Source: Clostridiales bacterium (GTDB lineage Bacteria; Bacillota; Clostridia; Oscillospirales; Acutalibacteraceae). From it: 8,469 nucleotides of DNA. The stretch's first letter is position 1, and every line of letters begins with the position of its first letter. The position numbers and the translations under genes are program-made. The notes under the pieces are model-generated. The model worked only from the letters and a program-made list of their open reading frames with translations, was not told the DNA's origin and ran no database searches. The stretch spans positions 1 through 8,469 of the forward strand of contig JAAZGX010000263.1 of assembly GCA_012511005.1 (NCBI GenBank). Reading direction: 5' to 3'. Of this stretch, positions 1-6,156 are shown one piece after another.

Positions 1-912
1 ACTACTCATGTTGTTAGAGGCGACGAATGGATAGCCACTTTACCGCTTCACATTCAGATTTTTGCGGCGCTTGGCTTCAAACCGCCGAAATATGTTCATA
101 TTTCACCCATTATGAAAATGGATGGAGACAGCAGGCGCAAGCTTTCAAAGCGTAAGGACCCGGAGGCGGCTGTGGACTACTATAAAAGTGAGGGCTTTCC
201 TGCCGTAAGCGTCAGAGAATATCTTTTAACGCTTGCAAATTCAAATTTTGAGGATTGGCGGCGTCAAAATACAAAAGCACCTCAAAGTGAATTTCCGTTT
301 AACATTAAAAAAATGAGCGGCAGCGGCGCGTTGTTTGATTTAATGAAGCTTGAGGATGTATCAAAAAATGTTATTTCCGTAATGACGGCGGACGAGGTTT
401 ACAGCGGCGCGGCAGACTGGGCAAAGGAACATAATGCAGAGCTTTATTCGCTGCTTTTTAGTAATCCCGATTATGCAAAAGCTGTGTTTTCAATAGACAG
501 GGACTGTAAGAAACCACGAAAAGACATTAGAAAGTGGTCAGATATAAAAGAATATGTAGAATATTTTTATGATGAATTGTATAAACCCTCATATAATCTG
601 CCTAATAATATCAGTAAAGAGGATGCAAAGGATATACTGACTGCATATGTATCCGTATATGACGAAAACGACGAGAAAGAGCTGTGGTTTAACAAAATAA
701 AACAGTTATGCGAGCCGTTTGGATTTACGCCGAATGTTAAAGAGTACAAGGAAAATCCCGATGCATTTAAAGGGCATATTGGCGATGTTTCTTCACTTAT
801 AAGGCTTGCTGTAACATCAAGGATTAACACACCGGACTTGTGCTTAATAATGAAGCTTTTGGGTGAAAAGACGGTTAATAAACGAATAAACGATTTTTTG
901 GAGGCAATATAG
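1..912 (+). CDS. gltX: Glutamate--tRNA ligase, 3' portion (start lies outside the window)
   Basis: Frame 1 is open from base 1 to the TAG at 910-912, giving 303 visible residues with the N terminus missing. The visible part opens with THVVRGDEWIA, then LPLHIQIFAALGF and the class I KMSKS-type ATP-binding loop KLSKR at visible residues 47-51, followed by KDPEAAV. This order is typical of glutamyl-tRNA synthetases, which attach glutamate to tRNA-Glu in the cytoplasm. The HIGH motif and most of the Rossmann fold must lie upstream. The remaining ~250 residues are the helical stem-contact and anticodon-binding part. The ATG at 112 lies inside the catalytic domain and is not the start. The gene abuts the glutaminyl-tRNA synthetase gene, so the two are probably cotranscribed. 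The family call is secure. Whether the enzyme is discriminating (tRNA-Glu only) cannot be read here, but a dedicated GlnRS next door makes that plausible. Confidence 0.93.
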   Translation, partial: TTHVVRGDEWIATLPLHIQIFAALGFKPPKYVHISPIMKMDGDSRRKLSKRKDPEAAVDYYKSEGFPAVSVREYLLTLANSNFEDWRRQNTKAPQSEFPFNIKKMSGSGALFDLMKLEDVSKNVISVMTADEVYSGAADWAKEHNAELYSLLFSNPDYAKAVFSIDRDCKKPRKDIRKWSDIKEYVEYFYDELYKPSYNLPNNISKEDAKDILTAYVSVYDENDEKELWFNKIKQLCEPFGFTPNVKEYKENPDAFKGHIGDVSSLIRLAVTSRINTPDLCLIMKLLGEKTVNKRINDFLEAI

Positions 913-2571
913 ATGGAAGAAATAAATACAGAGAATATGAGTAATTTTATTCATGACATCATAGACGATGAGCTTGAAAGAGGGGTTAATAACCGTGTGC
1001 AGACACGCTTTCCCCCAGAGCCTAACGGTTACCTCCATATAGGGCACGCAAAAGCCATATGCATTGATTTTATGACGGCTATAAAGTACGGCGGCATTTG
1101 CAATCTGCGTTTTGATGATACTAATCCGTCTGCTGAGGATATGGAATATGTTGACGCGATTATGGAGGATATTAAATGGCTCGGTTTCAAGTGGGAGAAT
1201 GTCTATTTTGCCTCATCGTATTTTGATTTTCTTTATGAGTGCGCAATAAAGCTCATAAAAAAAGGAAAGGCATTCGTATGTGACCTTCCTGCACAGGAAA
1301 TCAGAGAATATAGGGGAACGCTTACAACGCCCGGCAAAAACAGCCCGTACCGTGACAGGAGCATTGAGGAAAATCTTGAGCTGTTTCAGAGAATGACTGA
1401 CGGCGAATTTCCCGACGGTGCGCGCGTATTGCGGGCTAAGGTTGATATGTCGTCGCCGAACATTAATATGCGCGACCCTGTTATTTACAGAATAGCTCAT
1501 GTATCGCACCATCAAACGGGTGATAAGTGGTGCGTTTATCCGATGTATGATTTTGCGCACCCGCTTTCAGACGCGATTGAAAGGGTGACATATTCTTTAT
1601 GCTCTTTAGAGTTTGAAAATAACCGTCCCATATATAATTGGTTTCTTGACGAAATCGGCTTTGACGAGCCGCCAAGACAGATAGAATTTGCAAGGCTTAA
1701 CCTTAATTACTGTATTACGAGCAAAAGAAAAAGCAGAATTCTTGTTGAGGATAAAATCGTTAGCGGCTGGGACGACCCCCGAATGGTGACGCTGTGCGGT
1801 ATGCGCCGCAGAGGGTACCCGCCGGCGGCTATTCGCACATTTATAGATAAAATAGGGGTTTCAAAAGTTAACAGTGTCGTTGATTTTGGTTTTCTTGAAT
1901 CTTGCGTAAGAGATGAGCTAAATGCTTCTTCTCCCCGTGCCATGGTTGTTTTAGAGCCGCTTAAAGTGATTATTGATAACTATCCAAAAGATAAGACTGA
2001 AGAAATAGAAATAGAAATACATCCGGAAAAGTTAGAGCTTGGCACGAAAAAAGTAACTTTTTCAAGGGAAATATATGTTGAAAAAACAGACTTTATGGCA
2101 GAGCCTGTGAAAAAATATCACAGACTATACCCGGGTAATGAGGTTCGCCTCAAAGGTGCATATTATGTAACATGCACAGGCTATGATACAGATGAAAACG
2201 GTAAAATAACCGCTCTTCACTGTACTTATGACCCTGAAACAAAAGGCGGCTCGTCTCCCGACAAAAGAAAAGTAAGAGGTACAATCCATTGGGCGGGAAT
2301 AGATGCAGTTGAGGTTGAGCTGCGCTTGTATGACCGTCTTTTTGATGTCGAAAATCCTGCAGAGCTTTCAGACGATGAATTTGAAAGCGCAGTAAACCCG
2401 AATTCCCTCGTAATAATAAGTGGCTGCCTTGCAGAGGGCAACCTAAAAAGTGCCGCAAAGGGTGATGTGTTCCAGTTTATGCGCCAAGGCTATTACGCTG
2501 TTGATAAAGACAGCGAACCGGATAAGCTAATATTTAATCGCACCGTGTCACTAAATTCGTCATGGAAATAA
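913..2571 (+). CDS. glnS: Glutaminyl-tRNA synthetase
   Basis: This 552-residue protein is about the usual bacterial GlnRS length (E. coli ~554). It charges tRNA-Gln with glutamine using ATP. The catalytic domain begins with PPEPNGYLHIGHAK at residues 34-47, containing the HIGH signature (42-45). Conserved blocks follow: RFDDTNP, SPNINMRDPVIYRI, and YPMYDFAHPLSDAIE with SLCSLEFENNRP. The KMSKS counterpart is ITSKRK at about 268-273, where Thr replaces the Met of the common MSKR form. The region from about residue 340 onward is the beta-barrel anticodon-binding part, including GTIHWAG. The start is ATG 913, directly after the TAG of the upstream synthetase, with GGAGG at 900-904 giving 8-base spacing, so translation is probably coupled. 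A cell with GlnRS does not strictly need GatCAB transamidation for Gln-tRNA. No frameshift or internal stop was seen. Confidence 0.97.
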   Translation: MEEINTENMSNFIHDIIDDELERGVNNRVQTRFPPEPNGYLHIGHAKAICIDFMTAIKYGGICNLRFDDTNPSAEDMEYVDAIMEDIKWLGFKWENVYFASSYFDFLYECAIKLIKKGKAFVCDLPAQEIREYRGTLTTPGKNSPYRDRSIEENLELFQRMTDGEFPDGARVLRAKVDMSSPNINMRDPVIYRIAHVSHHQTGDKWCVYPMYDFAHPLSDAIERVTYSLCSLEFENNRPIYNWFLDEIGFDEPPRQIEFARLNLNYCITSKRKSRILVEDKIVSGWDDPRMVTLCGMRRRGYPPAAIRTFIDKIGVSKVNSVVDFGFLESCVRDELNASSPRAMVVLEPLKVIIDNYPKDKTEEIEIEIHPEKLELGTKKVTFSREIYVEKTDFMAEPVKKYHRLYPGNEVRLKGAYYVTCTGYDTDENGKITALHCTYDPETKGGSSPDKRKVRGTIHWAGIDAVEVELRLYDRLFDVENPAELSDDEFESAVNPNSLVIISGCLAEGNLKSAAKGDVFQFMRQGYYAVDKDSEPDKLIFNRTVSLNSSWK

Positions 2572-2574
2572 AAC

Positions 2575-2579
2575 GGAGG
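2575..2579 (+). promoter_or_regulatory. Shine-Dalgarno GGAGG that sets the TTG start at 2588
   Basis: GGAGG ends at 2579, the first base of an in-frame GTG. That GTG is therefore inside the ribosome-binding site and cannot be the start. The TTG at 2588 sits 8 bases after the motif and gives a protein beginning MKYLYK, with a normal N-terminal membrane segment. Confidence 0.75.
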
Positions 2580-2587
2580 TGTTCTTT

Positions 2588-3196
2588 TTGAAATACTTAT
2601 ACAAAGTCGTCACAGCGCTACTTTCCTTTGCAGTTTTACCTGTACTCATATTTGTGCCTATTTTTGACTACCGATTTAACGCGCCGCTTCTTGAGCTATT
2701 AAAACCGGGCGTAAAAAATATTGCGGACATAAAGTCTTTATACGGTCTTATTATACTTTTAAGAGACCTTATAGGTACAGACGGAGCCTCAAACGGAATA
2801 CCGGAAGGCTTGCAAAGCTTTATAGCTCCTCTTATTTCAGCTATTGTATTTTATGTACTCATAGCCGTTTTCGCAATTCTCACAATAGTGCTTGCCTTAG
2901 CAAAAAAGAAGAAAACGCCTGCGTGTTGTTCCGCTATTTTCGGTATTGCTTTCGCACAGTTATTTACAATTGCGTTTGACTCGCTGTTCAAGCCTTTTAT
3001 TGACGGTACAGCATCGCTTGCGTCTATTTTTAACGCATGGTGGTTAGGCGTTGTGATAGGAGTAGAGCATATAAGAATTAGCAGCGCCTTCTTTTATGTC
3101 TATATGCTATTTGCCGCCGTACTTATATTTACAGCGGCATACAGCATTACAGAGCCTAAGGATAATGCTAAATCATCATATAAAGTAAAGATATAA
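2588..3196 (+). CDS. Unrecognised multi-pass membrane protein (202 aa)
   Basis: I do not recognise this family. From the TTG at 2588 it encodes 202 residues. Hydrophobic stretches at about residues 7-26, 78-105, 112-130 and 166-187 suggest four membrane segments. Segment two is followed by a basic patch, AKKKKT (105-110), which would favour a cytoplasmic loop there. The loop between segments one and two (about 27-77) is mostly polar and may face outside. The C terminus (KDNAKSSYKVKI) is charged. No catalytic motif, cysteine pair or transporter signature is evident. It begins 16 bases after the glnS stop, so it is probably cotranscribed with the synthetases, though this need not mean shared function. 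Its last 29 bases overlap the convergent gene on the minus strand. The coding call rests on the ribosome-binding site, length and membrane pattern. Confidence 0.8.
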   Translation: MKYLYKVVTALLSFAVLPVLIFVPIFDYRFNAPLLELLKPGVKNIADIKSLYGLIILLRDLIGTDGASNGIPEGLQSFIAPLISAIVFYVLIAVFAILTIVLALAKKKKTPACCSAIFGIAFAQLFTIAFDSLFKPFIDGTASLASIFNAWWLGVVIGVEHIRISSAFFYVYMLFAAVLIFTAAYSITEPKDNAKSSYKVKI

Positions 3197-3632
3197 TCAA
3201 AAACTCATCACCGCGCTCTTCTGCCAAAAGCAGAATAAGCGATAATAAAAGCGCCCTGTCACTGTCTATATTAAAATCGGACAAAACACTTTTAAGAGCA
3301 TGCGGCAAATTTTCGCAGTTGTTAATGAGAGTGGACAAAGCGCCTTCTTGCGGAATGTTCTTCTTTTCCGGTGATGATGAGGACACGGGCGGCGATAGCG
3401 TCGCCTTTTTCGCATAAGACTTTAAGTCGCGGATATAATCGTCCGGCATAGGGACGCGGCGCGCCTTTTCAATTGACTTATCTTTATCGGAATTTGTCGA
3501 GGCTTCAGAAGTACCGGAAAACTCGGAATTTGCCTGTGTTACGACTGATTCGGCGTTTTGTTTCATTTGCTCAACGCGCTTTAGCGCATCGTTTTGCATA
3601 TTAACGATTTCGGAATAATTGTACGAGGACAT
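3168..3632 (-). CDS. Unrecognised small protein C of a three-gene operon (154 aa)
   Basis: I cannot assign a function. The start is ATG at 3632-3630, preceded by GGCGGTGG at 3644-3637. The protein has three parts. An N-terminal helical stretch rich in Asn, Gln and Lys (residues 1-35: MSSYNYSEIV, then QNDALKRVEQMKQ) could form a coiled coil. A polar Ser/Pro/Lys linker spans about 36-100. The C-terminal tail is strongly hydrophobic but interrupted by acids: DRALLLSLILLLAEERGDEF, then a second hydrophobic stretch ending LLYMMI. That tail is either two short amphipathic helices for protein or membrane contact, or a hairpin. No signal peptide is seen. It is the third gene of the minus-strand operon, 12 bases after protein B's stop, and its 3' end overlaps the convergent membrane-protein gene by 29 bases. 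Confidence 0.8.
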   Translation of the reverse strand: MSSYNYSEIVNMQNDALKRVEQMKQNAESVVTQANSEFSGTSEASTNSDKDKSIEKARRVPMPDDYIRDLKSYAKKATLSPPVSSSSPEKKNIPQEGALSTLINNCENLPHALKSVLSDFNIDSDRALLLSLILLLAEERGDEFLIISLLYMMI

Positions 3633-3644
3633 TTTACCACCGCC

Positions 3645-4010
3645 TTATAAAATACCACGCTCTCTGAGAAGCGGCAAAAGGTTAATAATTTTAACAATTT
3701 TCGCTGCCTCATCGGCTTTTGATTTACGCTCATCGCTTAAAAAAGGCTTTAATGCCATGAGAAACCGCGTTCGTTCATCTTCTTTTGTCAGCTCTGTTAG
3801 AATAGGCGCAAGAGAGGCGAATTTCGCCATATCGGGAAGCGCCATTTTATCAAGATTAAGTCCCTCAATCGGACTTGATGTTTCGCTTTTTTCCTCTTTT
3901 TGCTCTTTGCTGCCCGCTTTGCCTAAAAGAGATGACGCGACATTTTTTAACGACTCAAAATCCTCGCTTGACAATGAGCTGAGAATTGAAGTTAAATCGG
4001 GACTACTCAT
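3645..4010 (-). CDS. Unrecognised small protein B of a three-gene operon (121 aa)
   Basis: Function not recognised. The protein starts MSSPDLTSILSSLSSEDF and continues into a helix ending ASSLLGKAG. A low-complexity Lys/Glu/Ser linker follows (about residues 33-50), then a second helical domain containing LAPILTELTKEDERTRF, ALKPFLSDERKSKADEAAK and the tail INLLPLLRERGIL. It has no membrane segment, cysteine or metal-binding pattern, and looks like a two-module all-helical adaptor or structural protein. The start at ATG 4010 is chosen because GGAG (4024-4021) lies 10 bases before it. An in-frame GTG at 4019 would be only one base after that motif. The start overlaps the end of gene A by 8 bases, so the two are probably translationally coupled. 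I have the impression that similar helical proteins occur in other Clostridia, but I cannot confirm that here. Confidence 0.82.
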   Translation of the reverse strand: MSSPDLTSILSSLSSEDFESLKNVASSLLGKAGSKEQKEEKSETSSPIEGLNLDKMALPDMAKFASLAPILTELTKEDERTRFLMALKPFLSDERKSKADEAAKIVKIINLLPLLRERGIL

Positions 4011-4257
4011 TTTTTTCACTCTCCATTAAAAATTGCATTAGCTTTTTTGCTTCGTCAGATGATAGTAAAGCATTTATCTTGTCTTTATCCTCAATAATGC
4101 TTTTAAATTTATCCGCCTTATCTTTAGGAAGGTTCTTGCTAACGAAATCAAGTGCATCACGCTCGCTTGATATTTTATTATCCTTAGCCTCGCTCATAAG
4201 TTTATTGAAAAAACTATTATTTTTGAGCTTAGAGAAATCATTCGTGCTTATTGTCAT
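4003..4257 (-). CDS. Unrecognised small protein A, first gene of a three-gene operon (84 aa)
   Basis: Function not recognised. The ATG at 4257-4255 follows AAGGTGGTG, which is close to the anti-anti-SD sequence but unusually near the start. Two in-frame GTG codons at 4263 and 4260 fall inside that site and are less likely starts. The 84-residue product is charged and soluble. It begins MTISTNDFSKLKNNSFFNKL, has a central helix-turn region (SERDALDFVSKNLPKDKADK), and ends with KDKINALLSSDEAKKLMQFL and an acidic tail. There is no signal peptide, membrane segment or cysteine. It is predicted to be entirely helical. It heads the operon with proteins B and C and is divergent from the phosphoesterase gene. 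Its LLSSDEAKKL segment faintly echoes SSLSSEDFESL near the start of protein B. Confidence 0.8.
   Translation of the reverse strand: MTISTNDFSKLKNNSFFNKLMSEAKDNKISSERDALDFVSKNLPKDKADKFKSIIEDKDKINALLSSDEAKKLMQFLMESEKNE
4021..4024 (-). promoter_or_regulatory. Shine-Dalgarno GGAG for protein B, inside the end of gene A
   Basis: Read on the minus strand, GGAG is followed by AGTGAAAAAA and then the ATG at 4010. It lies within the coding end of gene A, so ribosomes finishing A would pass over it. This supports coupled translation of A and B and argues against the GTG at 4019. Confidence 0.6.
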
Positions 4258-4279
4258 CACCACCTTTTTATGTTATATT
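4251..4279 (+). promoter_or_regulatory. Probable sigma-A promoter for the phosphoesterase gene
   Basis: TTGTCA (4251-4256, one mismatch to TTGACA) is separated by exactly 17 bases from TATATT (4274-4279, one mismatch to TATAAT). A TG at 4271-4272 provides an extended -10. Transcription would begin near 4286, giving a leader of about 25 bases before the TTG start at 4311. The -35 box covers the start codon of the divergent gene A. Confidence 0.6.
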
Positions 4280-4310
4280 CTTATGCATAATGTGTCAGGA
4301 TGGTGAGTAA

Positions 4311-4778
4311 TTGAGAATTATTGTAATTTCCGATTTGCACGGGCGGCAATCGTGCATTTTAAGCGCGCTTGGCGCCGAGCCTTCTGCAGAATATGCTTTT
4401 TTCCTTGGTGACGGTATATGTGAGGCAGAGGAAGCTTTTGCTTTATATTCACATAAAGTAACTTGCAAAGCCGTAAGAGGCAATTGTGATTTTTATAGTA
4501 CGCTCCCTTATTATGATACTATAACGGTTAAAGGCGTTAAAATATATATGACGCACGGTCATATGGAAGAGGTTAAGTTTGGACTCGAAAATCTAAAGCT
4601 TAAAGCACGGGAAAACGGGGCGCAAATTGCTCTTTTCGGTCACACGCACGAGCAGTTTTATAAGTATGAACAGGGACTTCATTTATTTAATCCCGGCAGC
4701 ATACAAGACGGGAGATACGGCGTTATAGATATTACAAAGGCAGGTATTATCCCGATTTCAAAACGCCTTCGTTTCTAA
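4311..4778 (+). CDS. YfcE/MJ0936-type metallophosphoesterase
   Basis: This 155-residue protein belongs to the small calcineurin-like phosphoesterases (the YfcE/MJ0936 group), which use two bound metal ions to hydrolyse phosphodiesters. All expected metal and catalytic motifs are visible in order: SDLHG (Asp8, His10), GDG (Asp34), RGNCD (Asn58, Asp60), THGH (His82, His84) and GHTH (His111, His113). Length and single-domain layout match the family, and it has no signal peptide, so it is cytoplasmic. The start is TTG 4311, preceded by AGGATGGTGA (4297-4306). The neighbouring ATG and GTG triplets are out of frame. The physiological substrate cannot be told from sequence. In many bacteria a close homologue sits beside rdgB/rph, which is not the case here. 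The 3' end overlaps the convergent symporter gene by 32 bases. Confidence 0.93.
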   Translation: MRIIVISDLHGRQSCILSALGAEPSAEYAFFLGDGICEAEEAFALYSHKVTCKAVRGNCDFYSTLPYYDTITVKGVKIYMTHGHMEEVKFGLENLKLKARENGAQIALFGHTHEQFYKYEQGLHLFNPGSIQDGRYGVIDITKAGIIPISKRLRF

Positions 4779-6084
4779 TTTTTCTTTCCCAGTTGACCTC
4801 GTTTCTCAGAATTATTATAGAAAAAAGGTTCGGCAGCGCCATAAGTCCGTTTGTGATGTCTGACAGTGACCATATTAATTTCGGTGAGCTTATGCATCCG
4901 AAGAAAGAGATTGTGCAGTAAATATACTTATATATTTTTGAAATTTTCTCTCCGAAAATAATTTCGCCGCTTTTTTCGCCGTAAAACGACCACCCAACGA
5001 GTGACATAAAGCCAAATACAGCCGTTAAAACGGCAATCCCTTTTTTCCCCCATTCGCCCAAAGCAGAATATGCGGCTATTGAAAGCTCTGCCCCGAAAAG
5101 TGTTGAGTTTTCGGTAAAAGCGCCTGATACAAGTATAGATAAAGCCGTTATCGTGCAAAGCAAAATAGTATCCACAAAAACTTCGAATGCACCTAAATAA
5201 CCTTGCTGTGCTTCTGTTGAAAGCTCATCCTCAGCGTGAATAATAGTAGAGCTGCCAATTCCCGCTTCATTTGAAAATACGCCCCTTGCCACACCGTAAC
5301 GAATAGCCGTTACACCGGAAAACGCCGCGCCGTTTTTTTTAGCAAAAGCTTTTGTGAATATATCCTTAAAGCAATTCGGCAGCTTTTGTCTGTTTTTTAT
5401 AATAATCCAAAAGGATAAAGCTAAAAAACCTATACTCATAGCAGGAACGACTACTTCATTTATTTTTGCTATGCGTTTAACTCCACCCTTTATGATTAAA
5501 AGGCAAATTACAGATACGGCAAATCCCGTTACTATTTTAGGAATATTAAATGCGCCTAAAAGGGATTCGGATACGGAATTAGCTTGAGTCATATTTCCGC
5601 TTCCAAGAGATGAAAAAAGGCAAAGAGCTGCATATGATTTCGCTAAATTCGGCATTTTTACGCCATGCTCCATATACATAAATGCGCCGCCTTTAAGCTT
5701 TTTGTCCTCTCTTTTTCTATACCTTATACCGAGCGTATTTTCGGCATACGATGTAGCCATTCCAAAAAAGGCGGACAGACACATCCAGAAAACAGAACCT
5801 GCGCCGCCGCTTGAAATAGCAGTCGCAACGCCCACAATATTACCTGTTCCGATACAAGCGGCAAGCACGCTGCAAAACGCGCCGAACTGTGAAATACCGT
5901 TTTTAGTCTCTTTTCTTCCCGACGGTTTTAATATGCGGATTACGGTACCGCCCGCCCATTTATGTATTTTAGTAAGCTGAAATAGTTTGCTTTTAATCGT
6001 AAACATTACAGCGGTAGAGAGGTAAAACAGGAGCATAGGCGCTCCCCATACAACATTTGCCGTACTTGTTAATAAGCCATTCAC
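4747..6084 (-). CDS. Sodium:alanine/glycine symporter, AGCS family
   Basis: This is a complete 445-residue integral membrane transporter of the alanine/glycine:cation symporter family (TC 2.A.25), which imports small neutral amino acids with sodium. Family blocks are visible: WGAPMLLFYLSTAVMFTI near the N terminus, GTGNIVGVATAI (about 79-90), FWMCLSAFFGMATSYAENTL (about 99-118), GGAFMYMEHG (132-141, usually GGPMYYIE), RYGVARGVFSNEAGIGSS, and GAFEVFVDTILLCTITAL. The C-terminal part carries VGWSFYGEKSGE and the closing NGLMALPNL block. Hydrophobic stretches throughout fit about eleven membrane segments. The GTG at 6084 is the only in-frame start before an upstream stop, with GGGTGA (6094-6089) close before it. 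The notable deviation is Ala for Pro in the GGP motif. The gene is divergent from the amidohydrolase and convergent with the phosphoesterase. No glycine riboswitch fits in the ~70-base upstream gap. The exact substrate (Ala, Gly or D-Ala) is not determinable. Confidence 0.95.
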   Translation of the reverse strand: MNGLLTSTANVVWGAPMLLFYLSTAVMFTIKSKLFQLTKIHKWAGGTVIRILKPSGRKETKNGISQFGAFCSVLAACIGTGNIVGVATAISSGGAGSVFWMCLSAFFGMATSYAENTLGIRYRKREDKKLKGGAFMYMEHGVKMPNLAKSYAALCLFSSLGSGNMTQANSVSESLLGAFNIPKIVTGFAVSVICLLIIKGGVKRIAKINEVVVPAMSIGFLALSFWIIIKNRQKLPNCFKDIFTKAFAKKNGAAFSGVTAIRYGVARGVFSNEAGIGSSTIIHAEDELSTEAQQGYLGAFEVFVDTILLCTITALSILVSGAFTENSTLFGAELSIAAYSALGEWGKKGIAVLTAVFGFMSLVGWSFYGEKSGEIIFGEKISKIYKYIYCTISFFGCISSPKLIWSLSDITNGLMALPNLFSIIILRNEVNWERKIRNEGVLKSG

Positions 6085-6140
6085 TGCATCACCCGATTAA
6101 ATATATATGCTAAAAACATACGGAGAATGCAAAACAATAC

Positions 6141-6148
6141 AAAGGTGG
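6141..6148 (+). promoter_or_regulatory. Shine-Dalgarno AAAGGTGG that sets the GTG start at 6157
   Basis: AAAGGTGG lies 8 bases before the GTG at 6157, an ideal distance. The alternative in-frame ATG at 6127 touches its only purine-rich motif (GGAGA, 6122-6126), so it would be poorly initiated. Confidence 0.65.
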
Positions 6149-6156
6149 AACAAACA

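Noticed and set aside
1213..1943. Three minus-strand open frames inside glnS
   Set aside because: They lie entirely inside a clearly coding, fully conserved synthetase gene and show no recognisable protein features.
1995..2020. Short GAAATA-like repeat inside glnS
   Set aside because: It encodes EEIEIEIH within the synthetase and is explained by codon use, not by a repeat element.
4257..4298. Sporulation sigma factor promoter for the small-protein operon (CATA-type -10)
   Set aside because: CATAAG at about 4288-4283 on the minus strand resembles part of a sigma-E/G -10 box, but no matching -35 element is found at the right distance.
3619..4306. Two plus-strand open frames (3619-4029 and 3986-4306) opposite the small-protein operon
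   Set aside because: They are antisense to genes A and B, whose minus-strand frames have better start sites, sensible spacing and soluble helical proteins. The plus-strand translations are rich in Ser, Leu and Phe, as expected from reading a Lys/Glu/Ser-rich gene backwards.
4761..4774. Small hairpin AAACG-CCTT-CGTTT followed by a T-rich stretch, as a terminator for the phosphoesterase gene
   Set aside because: The stem is five pairs with only two G-C pairs and lies inside both coding ends. Too weak to call a Rho-independent terminator.
6085..6156. Riboswitch or clear promoter pair in the symporter/amidohydrolase gap
   Set aside because: The gap is only 72 bases and AT-rich. TTCACT with TATATA (plus) and TTTAAT (minus) are weak matches, and there is no room for a glycine riboswitch.
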